Positions 50,021 to 59,175 of a stretch of DNA of 64,000 nt are shown here, one piece after another (within the stretch, counting starts at the first letter, position 1; each line of letters opens with the position of its first letter). A program made the translations under genes and the position numbers. Under the pieces are notes generated by a model. The model worked only from the letters and a program-made list of their open reading frames with translations, was not told where the DNA came from and made no database searches. Source of the DNA: Flavobacterium sp. (GTDB lineage Bacteria; Bacteroidota; Bacteroidia; Flavobacteriales; Flavobacteriaceae); NCBI RefSeq assembly GCF_039595935.1, contig NZ_JBCNKR010000006.1:2204001-2268000 (forward strand), given 5' to 3'.

Positions 50021-51894
50021 TCATTAAACGGACGAACCTGTTTGATGTATAAATCTCTGTTTTCTCCCACAATTTTAAATTCAATATCTACAGGATGAAA
50101 CAGATTTTTTCGCCAATAACGATACATTTTTTCTTCGATTTTTTTACTGTAAAGAAAAAGCTGGCTCATTTCTTTTCGGCTTAACAATGGTTCATTATTA
50201 TTGAGATTTGAATTTGAAGTATAATCCACATCAAAATCGTCATCACTTGTTCCTGAATTAAGATGATAAGCCACAAACTGTTCGCATATTTCTCCTTTTG
50301 CAGGTTTTACGACTGAGTTTTCTCCTTTTTGGATATTAACCGTAATTCCGGGGAAATTCTCTCTAAATATATTTTTTGTAATCACAACGCCATTTGCAAG
50401 TTCATCAGGAAAAGAACGATGAACTAAAACGCCCATTGCAATATTTTGCTGATCGATTCCAAAAAGTTCTCTTTCATTATAAGAAGCTTCATTCCAGACA
50501 CTTGCCCAAACCTGTTTAATCGCTTTTTCGAAAGTTTTAATGCTGTCGCCCATAATTCCGGTTTTAGAATCATATAATCCGGCACCGTTAAAATCATCCA
50601 GATCTTCGGCATTCGTAGACGATCTAAATCGGAAATTTTTGAATTTAGCGTCTTTAAAAGCGAAATTTAATTTCGAAAGTAATTCAGGGTCAATCGGTTC
50701 TTTTTTTATGGCATTGCGAATTTTTTTCAACTGCTGGTTTACCCAAACTGCCGAATCTTTTTTAGTAGATGCTAAAAGTTCATTTATTAAAGGAGATATT
50801 GACTCTTTTTGAATGTGTTTGGTATAATAATAAAAAGGAATGGCATGCGCATTTTCTGGAACTTTAAACGAAATTTCTTTTGAAATCGCAATCAAATACG
50901 CCATATTTTGTGCTTTTGAACCAATATAATTAACTCCTTTTTTTGGAATTTTAGATAAATCGACTAAATCTGTAATTGTATTGTCGATAGTTAGTTTTTT
51001 CTTTTTAGAATTATTTTTTAAAACTATTTTTTTATTGGTTTCATTAATGAAAAAAGTATCAACCTGAATTTTTAGTTCGACTTTTTTTGAAAGTAATTTT
51101 TGGATGTTTTTATCTTTTAAAGCTTGTGTATAAGCCATGATAGGAATTTTTCTGTTTTTTCCCAAAAGAACCAAATGACTTAGCGGAGTCTGTAATTCTG
51201 TAACAATAATACCTCTTACATTTGGCAGAATTTCCGGCGTTCCGTCTAAAACAATAATTTCATCAGGATTTGGTTGTGTTTTATCCAGATCTTTAATGTT
51301 GTATTTTTTTAAAATGCCAACATTATTGCCAGAAACTACTTCCTGATATTGTATTTCATTAAAAATATAATCTGATTTTACACACGGAATTTTAAATTGT
51401 TCCAAATGAAACCATTCCATTTGATCTGGATTATTCAGATAAAACTTTAAATCATCTTTGATAAAAGTTGAGTTTTTAACGAGATTAAAAAAACGTTCAA
51501 TCTGCTCAATTGGCATTCTGTCTGAAGCTGCCAATTCAAAAATCCATTTATCGGTCCCTTTAATGTGATTTAAATTTCCGAGTAAAAAATCCCTGTTTTT
51601 TAAAGTGTTACTATAATTTTCATTATTAAAAACTTCTAAATTATAATTGTATCGCAAATAGTTAACCACAAAATCATAATGAAGCGGAATTAAAGTGCTG
51701 TTGAAATAATACATTTTTTGTTTTCTCAAATCGTAAATAACTTTTACAGATTCGATATTCGAAAATTTATCAGATAATGGTTTTCCTCTAAAAGCCTTGT
51801 AAGCATTATAATCCTGCAGCGTAGAAGAATACCTCTGCGCACTCAAAGACATTGTGATTAAAAAGAAAAACAAACTATAAATGTATTTTTTCAT
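50017..51894 (-). CDS. exported PEP-synthase-like ATP-grasp protein
   Basis: A 625-residue protein. ATG 51894 starts a clear signal peptide (MKKYIYSLFFFLITMSLSA|Q), so it goes to the periplasm. Residues about 210-260 carry a swivelling PEP-utiliser motif (GIIVTELQTPLSHLVLLGKN, His at about 240). Residues about 325-620 are a PPDK/PEP-synthase N-domain (YIGSKAQNMAYLIAI, RSSTNAEDLDDFNGAGLYDS at about 424, ending YIKQVRPF). The His domain comes before the ATP-grasp domain, the reverse of classical PEP synthase but as in glucan water dikinase. An ATP-using fold outside the cytoplasm is unusual. The gene converges with the DUF4956 gene with a 4-base overlap. Substrate not predictable. Confidence 0.82.
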   Translation of the reverse strand: MKKYIYSLFFFLITMSLSAQRYSSTLQDYNAYKAFRGKPLSDKFSNIESVKVIYDLRKQKMYYFNSTLIPLHYDFVVNYLRYNYNLEVFNNENYSNTLKNRDFLLGNLNHIKGTDKWIFELAASDRMPIEQIERFFNLVKNSTFIKDDLKFYLNNPDQMEWFHLEQFKIPCVKSDYIFNEIQYQEVVSGNNVGILKKYNIKDLDKTQPNPDEIIVLDGTPEILPNVRGIIVTELQTPLSHLVLLGKNRKIPIMAYTQALKDKNIQKLLSKKVELKIQVDTFFINETNKKIVLKNNSKKKKLTIDNTITDLVDLSKIPKKGVNYIGSKAQNMAYLIAISKEISFKVPENAHAIPFYYYTKHIQKESISPLINELLASTKKDSAVWVNQQLKKIRNAIKKEPIDPELLSKLNFAFKDAKFKNFRFRSSTNAEDLDDFNGAGLYDSKTGIMGDSIKTFEKAIKQVWASVWNEASYNERELFGIDQQNIAMGVLVHRSFPDELANGVVITKNIFRENFPGITVNIQKGENSVVKPAKGEICEQFVAYHLNSGTSDDDFDVDYTSNSNLNNNEPLLSRKEMSQLFLYSKKIEEKMYRYWRKNLFHPVDIEFKIVGENRDLYIKQVRPFND

Positions 51895-51999
51895 AACAAC
51901 TTTATTGAATATTAAAAGTAAGTATTTAAACAATAAGTTTTATCTACTGCGTGATTATATAAACTAATTAAAAGGGATTAAATTTTCTAAAATATGGCG

Positions 52000-52007
52000 T
52001 ATCTTTG
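52000..52007 (+). promoter_or_regulatory. -7 element of mnmA promoter
   Basis: TATCTTTG, consensus match, 29 bases before ATG 52037. Confidence 0.55.
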
Positions 52008-52036
52008 CACCCTTATAAAAATATAAACATTTTAAA

Positions 52037-53221
52037 ATGAAACGAGTAGTTGTAGGTCTTTCTGGCGGAGTTGATTCTAGTGTTGCAGCTTATTTATTGC
52101 AGCAGCAGGGATACGAAGTTATTGGACTTTTTATGAAAAACTGGCACGATGATTCTGTTACTATTTCTAACGAATGTCCTTGGTTAGAAGATAGTAACGA
52201 TGCTTTATTGGTTGCCGAAAAACTCGGAATACCGTTTCAAACTGTTGATTTAAGCGAAGAATACAAAGAAAAAATCGTTGACTATATGTTCAACGAATAC
52301 GAAAAAGGAAGAACTCCAAATCCTGACGTGCTTTGTAACCGTGAGATTAAATTTGATGTTTTTATGAAAATCGCGCTAAGTCTTGGTGCCGATTATGTTG
52401 CGACTGGACATTACTGTCAAAAAAGCGAAATTGAGGTTGGCGGAAAAACCGTTTATCAATTAATTGCCGGAAATGACGTAAACAAAGATCAGTCTTACTT
52501 TTTATGCCAATTGTCTCAGGAACAATTATCTAAAGCCTTATTCCCAATTGGTGCTTTAACAAAACCAGAAGTTCGCGAAATTGCGGCCGAAATGGAATTG
52601 GTTACAGCTGAAAAGAAAGATTCACAAGGACTTTGTTTTATTGGGAAAGTTCGATTACCTGAATTTTTGCAGCAAAAATTACAGCCAAAAGAAGGTAAAA
52701 TTGTTCAGATCGACAAAAACGATCCAATTTATACTATTGAAAAAGAAGCTGAATCTTTAGAAGATGAACTAAAAATTGAAGCTCAAAAATTGAATTATCG
52801 TCCAGAAATGGGAAAATTTATGGGTAACCATCAAGGTGCGCATTATTTTACAGTTGGGCAGAGAAAAGGATTAAACGTTGGTGGAACTACAGATCCGTTA
52901 TTTGTTATAGCTACTGATGTTGAAACCAATACAATTTATACAGGTTTAACAAGCAATCATCCGGGATTATTTAAAAAAGCATTATTTGTAGGAGAATCTG
53001 AAGTACACTGGATTCGCGAAGATATGGCTTTAAAACCGGGCGAAAAAATGAATGTAATGGCGAGAATTCGTTATCGTCAGCCGTTGCAAAAAGCAACTCT
53101 GCATCAATTTGAAGACGGAATGTATGTTTCTTTTGAAGAGCCTCAGTCAGCCATTACTGAAGGACAGTTTGTTGCCTGGTATTTAGAAAATGAATTAGTT
53201 GGTTCGGGAGTAATTTCTTAG
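52037..53221 (+). CDS. mnmA: tRNA-specific 2-thiouridylase
   Basis: A 394-residue enzyme that thiolates U34 of tRNA Lys, Glu and Gln wobble positions. Motifs: VVGLSGGVDSSVAAYLLQQQG (ATP pyrophosphatase), NPDVLCNREIKF (catalytic Cys), GADYVATGHYCQ, DQSYFLCQLSQEQL and KKDSQGLCFIGKV (second catalytic Cys), then the PUA-like C-terminal part. Promoter element at 52000. The subtilase gene follows 43 bases later and may be cotranscribed, though the functions are unrelated. Confidence 0.96.
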   Translation: MKRVVVGLSGGVDSSVAAYLLQQQGYEVIGLFMKNWHDDSVTISNECPWLEDSNDALLVAEKLGIPFQTVDLSEEYKEKIVDYMFNEYEKGRTPNPDVLCNREIKFDVFMKIALSLGADYVATGHYCQKSEIEVGGKTVYQLIAGNDVNKDQSYFLCQLSQEQLSKALFPIGALTKPEVREIAAEMELVTAEKKDSQGLCFIGKVRLPEFLQQKLQPKEGKIVQIDKNDPIYTIEKEAESLEDELKIEAQKLNYRPEMGKFMGNHQGAHYFTVGQRKGLNVGGTTDPLFVIATDVETNTIYTGLTSNHPGLFKKALFVGESEVHWIREDMALKPGEKMNVMARIRYRQPLQKATLHQFEDGMYVSFEEPQSAITEGQFVAWYLENELVGSGVIS

Positions 53222-53264
53222 CTTTATACTTTTTTAATGAGGTTTTCCTTTTAAAAGAGTATCT

Positions 53265-54863
53265 ATGAAATATAATTTTACTTTTCTTTTAGTATTGTTT
53301 TCTACTGTTTTGTTTGCTCAGGAAGATGCCTGGGTATATTTTACAGGAAAACCAAATGCTCAGGATTTTTTTAATAATCCATCGCAAACCCTTTCGCAGA
53401 GATCATTAGACCGCCGTACTGCGCAAAATATTGCTTTAAACCTTACAGATGCTCCGCTAGAAACTACTTATGTAGATCAGGTAAAAACGAGTACAGGAAT
53501 AACCGTATTGGCGCAGTCAAAATGGTTAAATGCGCTGCATATCAGAGGAACTCAAAATGACATTAATGCCTTAAAATTACTATCGTTTGTTGATAAAGTT
53601 GTTTTTGCAAATAAAACCCTGAACGGAACTTCAAAAAAGGCTTCGGTAAATAAAATTTCAGAAGTAAAGAAAAAACTCGAAACAGCTGTTGATTATGCTT
53701 ATGGAACTTCTGCAAATCAAATACAAATGCTCAACGGGCAAACCTTGCATCAGCAGAATTTTACAGGATTTGGCAAAATAATTGCCGTTTTAGATGCCGG
53801 CTTTCCGGGTGTAAATACAGCAGAACCTTTTCAAAGACTGCGAGATAATAATCAGATTTTAGGAGGTTATGATTATGTCAGCAGAAGTACGAATTTTTAC
53901 GCTGGAGATGATCATGGAACCTTGGTTTTATCAACAATGGGAGGCTATAAAGAAAATTCTTTGGTAGGAACAGCTCCAGATGCTTCATATTATTTATTTA
54001 TAACAGAAAATGATGCCTCAGAAAATCCTGTAGAAGAATCGTATTGGGTAGAAGCTGCAGAACAGGCTGACGCAGTTGGAGCAGATATAATTACGACTTC
54101 TTTAGGCTATTTTGCTTTTGATAATGCCAATTACAGTCATACCTACAGCAATATGAATGGTACAACAAATTTTATTACCAGAGGTGCAGAAATGGCTTTT
54201 AGTAAAGGGATATTTGTTGTGGCATCTGCCGGAAATGAAGGAAACCAAACCGAAAACCATATTGGTTCACCTGCTGATGGCGTTTCGGTGCTTACAGTTG
54301 GTTCTGTAAATGCTTTAAAAGTAAAAGCATCTTCAAGTTCTATTGGACCAAGTTTTGATAACCGCACCAAACCAGATGTTATGGCACAAGGTGTTGCGGC
54401 GGTTGTTTCAAACACTTCTGGTGTAATTACTACGGCCAACGGAACTTCTTTTGCATGCCCGATAATGGCAGGGATGGTGGCTTGTTTATGGCAGGCATTT
54501 CCATCAAAAACAAATCAGGAAATTAGAAATATGATTATTCAGTCGGCTGACAGATATACAACTCCGGATAATAATTATGGTTTCGGAATTCCTAATTTTG
54601 GCTCGACATTAAGTGTAGATGTTTTTCAGCCTGTATCTAATTTTTCAGTGTTTCCAAACCCTGCAAAATCAACAATTTCTTTTTCATTTGAAACAGAAAC
54701 AGCCTCAATTTCGATTTATACATTGCTTGGGCAAAAAGTAATTGAGAAACAAATAACAAGTCAAAATCCGGTTCTTTCAGTAGAAAACTTAACCAGCGGA
54801 CTTTATTTTTATACTTTTAAATCGGAAGGTTTACAGAAGACAGGAAAAATAATAAAACAATAA
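53265..54863 (+). CDS. S8 subtilase with T9SS sorting tail
   Basis: A 532-residue protease with a signal peptide (to about residue 18). Catalytic triad: Asp177 (IIAVLDAGFPG), His217 (GDDHGTLVLSTMGG) and Ser395 (NGTSFACPIMAGMVACLW). Residues about 20-130 look like an inhibitory propeptide region. The last 75 residues are a type A T9SS domain: VSNFSVFPNPAKSTISFSF, ISIYTLLGQKVIEKQ and LTSGLYFYTFKSEGLQKTG, KIIKQ. It is therefore secreted or attached to the cell surface. Its stop is 9 bases before the next gene. Confidence 0.93.
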   Translation: MKYNFTFLLVLFSTVLFAQEDAWVYFTGKPNAQDFFNNPSQTLSQRSLDRRTAQNIALNLTDAPLETTYVDQVKTSTGITVLAQSKWLNALHIRGTQNDINALKLLSFVDKVVFANKTLNGTSKKASVNKISEVKKKLETAVDYAYGTSANQIQMLNGQTLHQQNFTGFGKIIAVLDAGFPGVNTAEPFQRLRDNNQILGGYDYVSRSTNFYAGDDHGTLVLSTMGGYKENSLVGTAPDASYYLFITENDASENPVEESYWVEAAEQADAVGADIITTSLGYFAFDNANYSHTYSNMNGTTNFITRGAEMAFSKGIFVVASAGNEGNQTENHIGSPADGVSVLTVGSVNALKVKASSSSIGPSFDNRTKPDVMAQGVAAVVSNTSGVITTANGTSFACPIMAGMVACLWQAFPSKTNQEIRNMIIQSADRYTTPDNNYGFGIPNFGSTLSVDVFQPVSNFSVFPNPAKSTISFSFETETASISIYTLLGQKVIEKQITSQNPVLSVENLTSGLYFYTFKSEGLQKTGKIIKQ

Positions 54864-54872
54864 CCGTTTTTA

Positions 54873-55817
54873 ATGAACAGAATTACAACGCTTTTTAATA
54901 TAAAATATCCCATTATTCAGGGAGGAATGATCTGGAATAGTGGTTATAAATTAGCATCTGCAGTGAGTAATGCAGGAGGTTTAGGTTTAATTGGTGCAGG
55001 ATCGATGTATCCGGATGTCTTAAGAGAGCATATTCAGAAATGTAAAAAAGCGACTGATAAACCGTTTGGAGTAAACATTCCGATGTTATATCCCAATATT
55101 GAAGAAATCATGAATATTGTGGTTGAAGAAGGCGTAAAAATCGTTTTTACTTCGGCAGGAAATCCTAAAACCTGGACTTCTTTTTTAAAAGAAAAAGGAA
55201 TTACAGTTGTGCATGTAGTAAGCAGCAGTGTTTTTGCATTAAAAGCGCAGGAAGCCGGGGTAGACGCTATTGTGGCTGAAGGTTTTGAAGCCGGCGGACA
55301 CAACGGACGTGACGAGACTACGACTTTAACCTTGATTCCGATGGTTAAGGAAAAAGTTCACATTCCGCTTATTGCCGCTGGCGGAATTGCTACCGGAAGA
55401 GGAATGCTTGCTGCAATGATTTTAGGTGCCGATGGCGTTCAGGTTGGAAGCCGTTTTGCGGCATCAGTAGAATCTTCTGCCCACAATAATTTTAAAGAAA
55501 CGATAGTTAATATAAAAGAAGGGGATACTCAATTGACTTTAAAAGAATTAGCTCCCGTGAGATTGATAAAAAATAAATTCTATAATGATGTTCAGGCTTT
55601 ATATGAAAAATGCCCTTCTAAAGAAGATTTAGCAGCGCTTTTAGGAAGAGCCAGAGCCAAAAAAGGAATGTTTGAAGGTGATCTTGAAGAAGGAGAACTC
55701 GAAATTGGGCAAATATCCGGATTGATCCATGAAATTTTGCCTGTAGAACAAATTGTTCAAGAAATGATGTCGGATTTTAGAACTGCAAGCGAAGAAAAGA
55801 CTACATTTGAGTTTTAA
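54873..55817 (+). CDS. nitronate monooxygenase / FMN-dependent oxidoreductase
   Basis: A 314-residue TIM-barrel protein of the NMO/2-nitropropane dioxygenase group, which also includes enoyl-ACP reductase FabK. Motifs: YPIIQGGMIWNSGYKLASAV, GLGLIGAGSMYPDVL, KPFGVNIPML, VIVAEGFEAGGHNGRDETTT-type IVAEGFEAGGHNGRDE, LIAAGGIATGRGMLAAMILGAD and GVQVGSRFAAS. The His in GGHNG is the usual NMO catalytic residue; FabK cannot be excluded. It starts 9 bases after the subtilase gene. Confidence 0.88.
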   Translation: MNRITTLFNIKYPIIQGGMIWNSGYKLASAVSNAGGLGLIGAGSMYPDVLREHIQKCKKATDKPFGVNIPMLYPNIEEIMNIVVEEGVKIVFTSAGNPKTWTSFLKEKGITVVHVVSSSVFALKAQEAGVDAIVAEGFEAGGHNGRDETTTLTLIPMVKEKVHIPLIAAGGIATGRGMLAAMILGADGVQVGSRFAASVESSAHNNFKETIVNIKEGDTQLTLKELAPVRLIKNKFYNDVQALYEKCPSKEDLAALLGRARAKKGMFEGDLEEGELEIGQISGLIHEILPVEQIVQEMMSDFRTASEEKTTFEF

Positions 55818-55837
55818 ATGTTTGCAAGAAATATTTT

Positions 55838-56248
55838 ATGAATTCTATTTACAAATATATACTACTATTGTTTTTTGGTTTTGGATTGCAGCAAGTTCAA
55901 AGTCAGTCGTATCATTTTAAAACTTCTGGTTTTAGCGTTCTGGAAAAAAATGAAAAAGGTAAATGGGGGCAGTGGTCTAATCTTGATTTGGTAAACCTTT
56001 CGGTTGTTTTGGATACTGATAAGCATAGAATTGTAGTTTATTCTCAGGAAATACAACTTTTTAATATTCTGGATTATATTGAGCGTGAAGAAAACGATAC
56101 GGACATCGTTTATTCTTTTATGTGCAAAGACAATGACGGACGCGAATGTAAGCTCTCAATTATTACCCGAAAAAAACAAGATAATCGTAAACAGCTGTAT
56201 ATTAACTATGATGACCATATTATAGTTTATAATATTTTTACGGTGTAA
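55838..56248 (+). CDS. small exported protein of unknown function
   Basis: A 136-residue protein with a signal peptide (MNSIYKYILLLFFGFGLQQVQS|Q). The mature part is a beta-rich domain with HFKTSGFSVLEKNEKGKWG, WSNLDLVNLSVVLDTDKHRIV, YSQEIQLFNILDYIEREEND and CKDNDGRECKLSIITRKKQ. Two Cys residues sit close together near residues 96-102. Family not recognised. It lies 20 bases after the nitronate monooxygenase gene and is followed by a strong terminator, so the three genes from 53265 may form one transcript. Confidence 0.75.
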   Translation: MNSIYKYILLLFFGFGLQQVQSQSYHFKTSGFSVLEKNEKGKWGQWSNLDLVNLSVVLDTDKHRIVVYSQEIQLFNILDYIEREENDTDIVYSFMCKDNDGRECKLSIITRKKQDNRKQLYINYDDHIIVYNIFTV

Positions 56249-56251
56249 AAC

Positions 56252-56286
56252 AAAACCCGGCTGTATTAAAGCAGCCGGGTTTTTGT
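56252..56286. terminator. bidirectional terminator
   Basis: 12-base stem AAAACCCGGCTG/CAGCCGGGTTTT (56252-56263 with 56272-56283), 8-base loop, T-run after and A-run before. Serves the converging genes ending at 56248 and 56316. Confidence 0.9.
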
Positions 56287-56315
56287 TTTATAGAATTCTT
56301 AGGGTCTTAGAATCT

Positions 56316-56756
56316 TTAAAAAGAATCAATTTCCTTAATAAACTCATCATATTCCAGATAAAACATTTCAAGTGCATGCATATTTTCGTTGAAGAAATCA
56401 AAAATAGCATCCCAATTATTGCGATTGCTAAAACCAACTCCGAGTTTCTCGACCCAAATTCGGCTGATATTTTTACCGCTTTCTAAAGTGTAGTTTTTTT
56501 CGAAAACCAAATCTTTGATGAACTCTTCTTCAAGAATATTTTTTAAGGCTTCTAATTTTTCAAAATAGGCAAAACGTTTTTCGTCGCTTCGGTGTTCAAT
56601 ATCAATTAAAACCTGTGCTTTTTTATTGTCAACATAAAATTTAAAAGAGAAATCTTTGATTTTAGTGTCATAAAGAACCCATTTACGTGGATATTTTTCT
56701 GCAAAAGCTACCCAAAATTCCCTTTTTATTCTTTGTGATTCTTCTCTGCTGTACAT
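56316..56756 (-). CDS. DUF4268-family protein
   Basis: A 146-residue protein of the DUF4268 type: YSREESQRIKREFWVAFAEK, PRKWVLYDTKIKDFSFKFYV, ALVLIDIEHRSDEKR-type QVLIDIEHRSDEKRFAYFEK, then WVEKLGVGFSNRNNWDAIFD. DUF4268 is found in nuclease-related and other contexts, but alone it gives no clear function. Cytoplasmic, no signal peptide. Faces the terminator at 56252. Confidence 0.82.
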   Translation of the reverse strand: MYSREESQRIKREFWVAFAEKYPRKWVLYDTKIKDFSFKFYVDNKKAQVLIDIEHRSDEKRFAYFEKLEALKNILEEEFIKDLVFEKNYTLESGKNISRIWVEKLGVGFSNRNNWDAIFDFFNENMHALEMFYLEYDEFIKEIDSF

Positions 56757-56847
56757 TTTTATGGCTTTGTTTTAGAAAACTTGTAGAACCGCATTTTCTA
56801 GAGTATATTTATATTTTAATTTGAAAGTACAAAAATAAACTTTGAAT

Positions 56848-57498
56848 ATGGATTTTCAAGATTTTTTGCAATATGTTCCTAATTTAATTCCAGTAGAACT
56901 TCCGGCAGAGCTGTCACATGTAAAAATGGCTCCAAAAGAACGTATTCAGGCTTTGAAAAATTTAGATGTTGAATCAAAAAATCCCAGAATTGCAGCTGTA
57001 ATGATGTTGTTTTATCCCAAAAAAGGAAAAACACATTTAACCTTGATTGTTCGAAATGCTTACAATGGAGTTCATTCTTCCCAAATAGCTTTTCCCGGAG
57101 GTAAATATGAAAGCACTGATTTAGATTATAAAGAAACCGCTTTACGAGAAACTAATGAAGAAATAGGAGTGCTTCCTGAAAAAATTGAGATTGTAAAACA
57201 TTTTACACCAATGTATATTCCGCCAAGTAACTTTTTAGTTCATCCGTATTTAGGAATTGCTAAAGAAGAACTTTCATTTTTTCCGGACGTTCGCGAGGTT
57301 GCAGATATTATTGAATTGCCTTTATCTGTGTTTTTAGACGACGAAATTATTATCGAAGCCACATTGTCAACTTCTTACGGAAATAACATATTGGTTCCGG
57401 CATTTAATATTCAAAATCATGTTGTTTGGGGAGCAACGGCGATGATTTTAAGTGAACTAAGAGATGTCTTAAGATTTACTTTTTCAGAAAAATCGTAA
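56848..57498 (+). CDS. Nudix hydrolase, CoA pyrophosphatase-like
   Basis: A 216-residue Nudix protein. ATG 56848 is used rather than a TTG two codons before. The Nudix box with its CoA-type context is FPGGKYESTDLDYKETALRE followed by TNEEIGV. Such enzymes cleave CoA or related nucleoside diphosphates. The stretch NPRIAAVMMLFYPKKGKTHL precedes it as in NudL-like enzymes. Cytoplasmic. Transcribed away from the DUF4268 gene. Confidence 0.9.
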   Translation: MDFQDFLQYVPNLIPVELPAELSHVKMAPKERIQALKNLDVESKNPRIAAVMMLFYPKKGKTHLTLIVRNAYNGVHSSQIAFPGGKYESTDLDYKETALRETNEEIGVLPEKIEIVKHFTPMYIPPSNFLVHPYLGIAKEELSFFPDVREVADIIELPLSVFLDDEIIIEATLSTSYGNNILVPAFNIQNHVVWGATAMILSELRDVLRFTFSEKS

Positions 57499-57564
57499 AT
57501 CGTAAAAATTAACAATTTGATATTCATAGAAATAGTGATTTGTTTTGCAAATTTTATAAAACTA

Positions 57565-57593
57565 TTGCTAAAAGAATAATTTTTGTATGTTTG
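57565..57593 (+). promoter_or_regulatory. promoter of acyltransferase gene
   Basis: TTG (57565-57567), an 18-base gap and TATGTTTG (57586-57593), a full consensus match, with a predicted leader of about 29 bases before ATG 57626. Confidence 0.65.
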
Positions 57594-57625
57594 CGACTTA
57601 ACCAAAAAAATACAAAACGGACGTT

Positions 57626-58435
57626 ATGGGATTGTTTAAACGAAATCCTTTTGGGCATATATTATTCATCAAGAAATGGTTAATCCGTATTTTGGGAGCC
57701 ATGACCCATAGAAGATATCGAGGTTTTAATGAATTACAGATAGAAGGATCTGAAATTATTAAAACACTTCCTGATACAAATGTTTTGTTTATCTCCAATC
57801 ACCAAACCTATTTTGCTGATGTTGTGGCAATGTTTCATGTCTTTAACGCAAGTTTAAGCGGACGTCAAGATACTATTAAGAACATTGGGTATTTGTGGCA
57901 GCCTAAAATGAATATTTATTATGTAGCGGCAAAAGAAACAATGCAGGCTGGATTACTGCCAAGAATTTTGGCTTATGTTGGAGCAATTACAGTTGAAAGA
58001 ACCTGGAGATCAAAAGGGGTCGATGTAACTGAAAAACGTGAAGTTAATCCAAACGACACGGAAAATATTAGAATAGCTCTTGAAGATGGCTGGGTAATTA
58101 CTTTTCCGCAGGGAACAACAAAATCTTTTAAACCAGTTCGTAAAGGAACAGCACATATCATTAAACAGCACAAACCTCTTGTAATTCCTATTGTAATAGA
58201 TGGTTTCCGTCGTTCTTTTGATAAAAAAGGACTTCGTATGAAAAAGAAAAATATACTTCAGTCTTTCATAATTAAAGAACCTCTTGAAATTGATTACGAA
58301 AACGACACAATCGAACAGATTGTAGAAAAAGTAGAATATGCAATCGAGCAGCATCCATCTTTCTTAAAAGTTATTCCAGCTGAAGAAATCAAAGCACAGG
58401 AAGAACTTAATAAAATGAGACAATGGGATTATTAA
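57626..58435 (+). CDS. 1-acyl-glycerol-3-phosphate-type acyltransferase
   Basis: A 269-residue membrane-associated acyltransferase of the PlsC type. Motifs: VLFISNHQTYFADVVAMFHV (the NHxxxxD box), AITVERTWRSKGVDV and ITFPQGTTKSF (the second box, usually FPEGTRS). The family transfers fatty acyl groups to lysophospholipids. The exact substrate is unknown. It has a good promoter at 57565. Confidence 0.85.
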   Translation: MGLFKRNPFGHILFIKKWLIRILGAMTHRRYRGFNELQIEGSEIIKTLPDTNVLFISNHQTYFADVVAMFHVFNASLSGRQDTIKNIGYLWQPKMNIYYVAAKETMQAGLLPRILAYVGAITVERTWRSKGVDVTEKREVNPNDTENIRIALEDGWVITFPQGTTKSFKPVRKGTAHIIKQHKPLVIPIVIDGFRRSFDKKGLRMKKKNILQSFIIKEPLEIDYENDTIEQIVEKVEYAIEQHPSFLKVIPAEEIKAQEELNKMRQWDY

Positions 58436-58439
58436 TGAT

Positions 58440-58535
58440 TTTAGATTTCTGAATTTAGATTTTAGATTGTTTTTTTGTTTAAAGTTTCAGGTTAAAAAAA
58501 ATTAGTATCTTAGAATCTCAGAACCTTAGCAACTT
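58440..58535. repeat. CTTAG/CTAAG-type low-complexity repeat
   Basis: Noncoding words TTAGATTTCTGAATTTAGAT and ATCTTAGAATCTCAGAACCTTAG between convergent genes. Same family as 34363 and 35064. Confidence 0.5.
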
Positions 58536-59167
58536 TAAAAATCTATCTTCTTTAACTCCTTATAATTTACATACAATCTTCGTAAAAGAGTTCCGTATAA
58601 CAATCTGTAAAAGCACCAGAATAATCCAAAGAAGCCTAAAATTACCAGAATTAAAATCCCAATTGTGGCAAACATCGCTTTTCCGTTAACAGCTAATTTA
58701 TCTCTTAAGAAAGCCATATCCGGATTGTAAACAAAAGCGATAAAGAAACTTAAGATCGAAGTAATTACGATCATTCCTAAATTATACCATACGTAATATT
58801 GAACCGTTTTACGGGTTCTTAAAATCGCACTCATTAAAGATTTTGTTGCAACAGTAGTAGAAATTGTAGTGTAGTTTTTATAGAAAATAAACACAAAAAT
58901 TAATCCAACCAGATAATTTAAGTAAGTTAGGTATTCAAGGGCAGTAACAATTTCCGGATGATTTATTTTTCGTAAAACATCATCGGTATTGATAAATAAG
59001 TTGGAAAAAGTCCAAAATGAAATTTCTAAAATACTGATAATCAAAATCCATTTCACAATAGAAGATGATTTTTTGTGAATCATTTTATAGATTTCTTTTT
59101 CAGAAATTTGTTCAAAAGAATCCGAGTTCTTTTTCCAGTCTTTTTTTAGTAAATCCAGTTCTTTCAT
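58535..59167 (-). CDS. membrane protein downstream of sigma factor, possible anti-sigma partner
   Basis: A 210-residue protein. The N-terminal 40 residues are cytoplasmic and helical (MKELDLLKKDWKKNSDSFEQ), then four membrane segments (KWILIISILEISFWTFSNLF, YLNYLVGLIFVFIFYKN, MIVITSILSFFIAFVY, IGILILVILGFFGLFWCFY). No known anti-sigma motif is visible, but it starts 8 bases after the sigma-factor stop, so a link to its regulation is likely. Location: inner membrane. Confidence 0.7.
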   Translation of the reverse strand: MKELDLLKKDWKKNSDSFEQISEKEIYKMIHKKSSSIVKWILIISILEISFWTFSNLFINTDDVLRKINHPEIVTALEYLTYLNYLVGLIFVFIFYKNYTTISTTVATKSLMSAILRTRKTVQYYVWYNLGMIVITSILSFFIAFVYNPDMAFLRDKLAVNGKAMFATIGILILVILGFFGLFWCFYRLLYGTLLRRLYVNYKELKKIDF

Positions 59168-59175
59168 AATAATTT

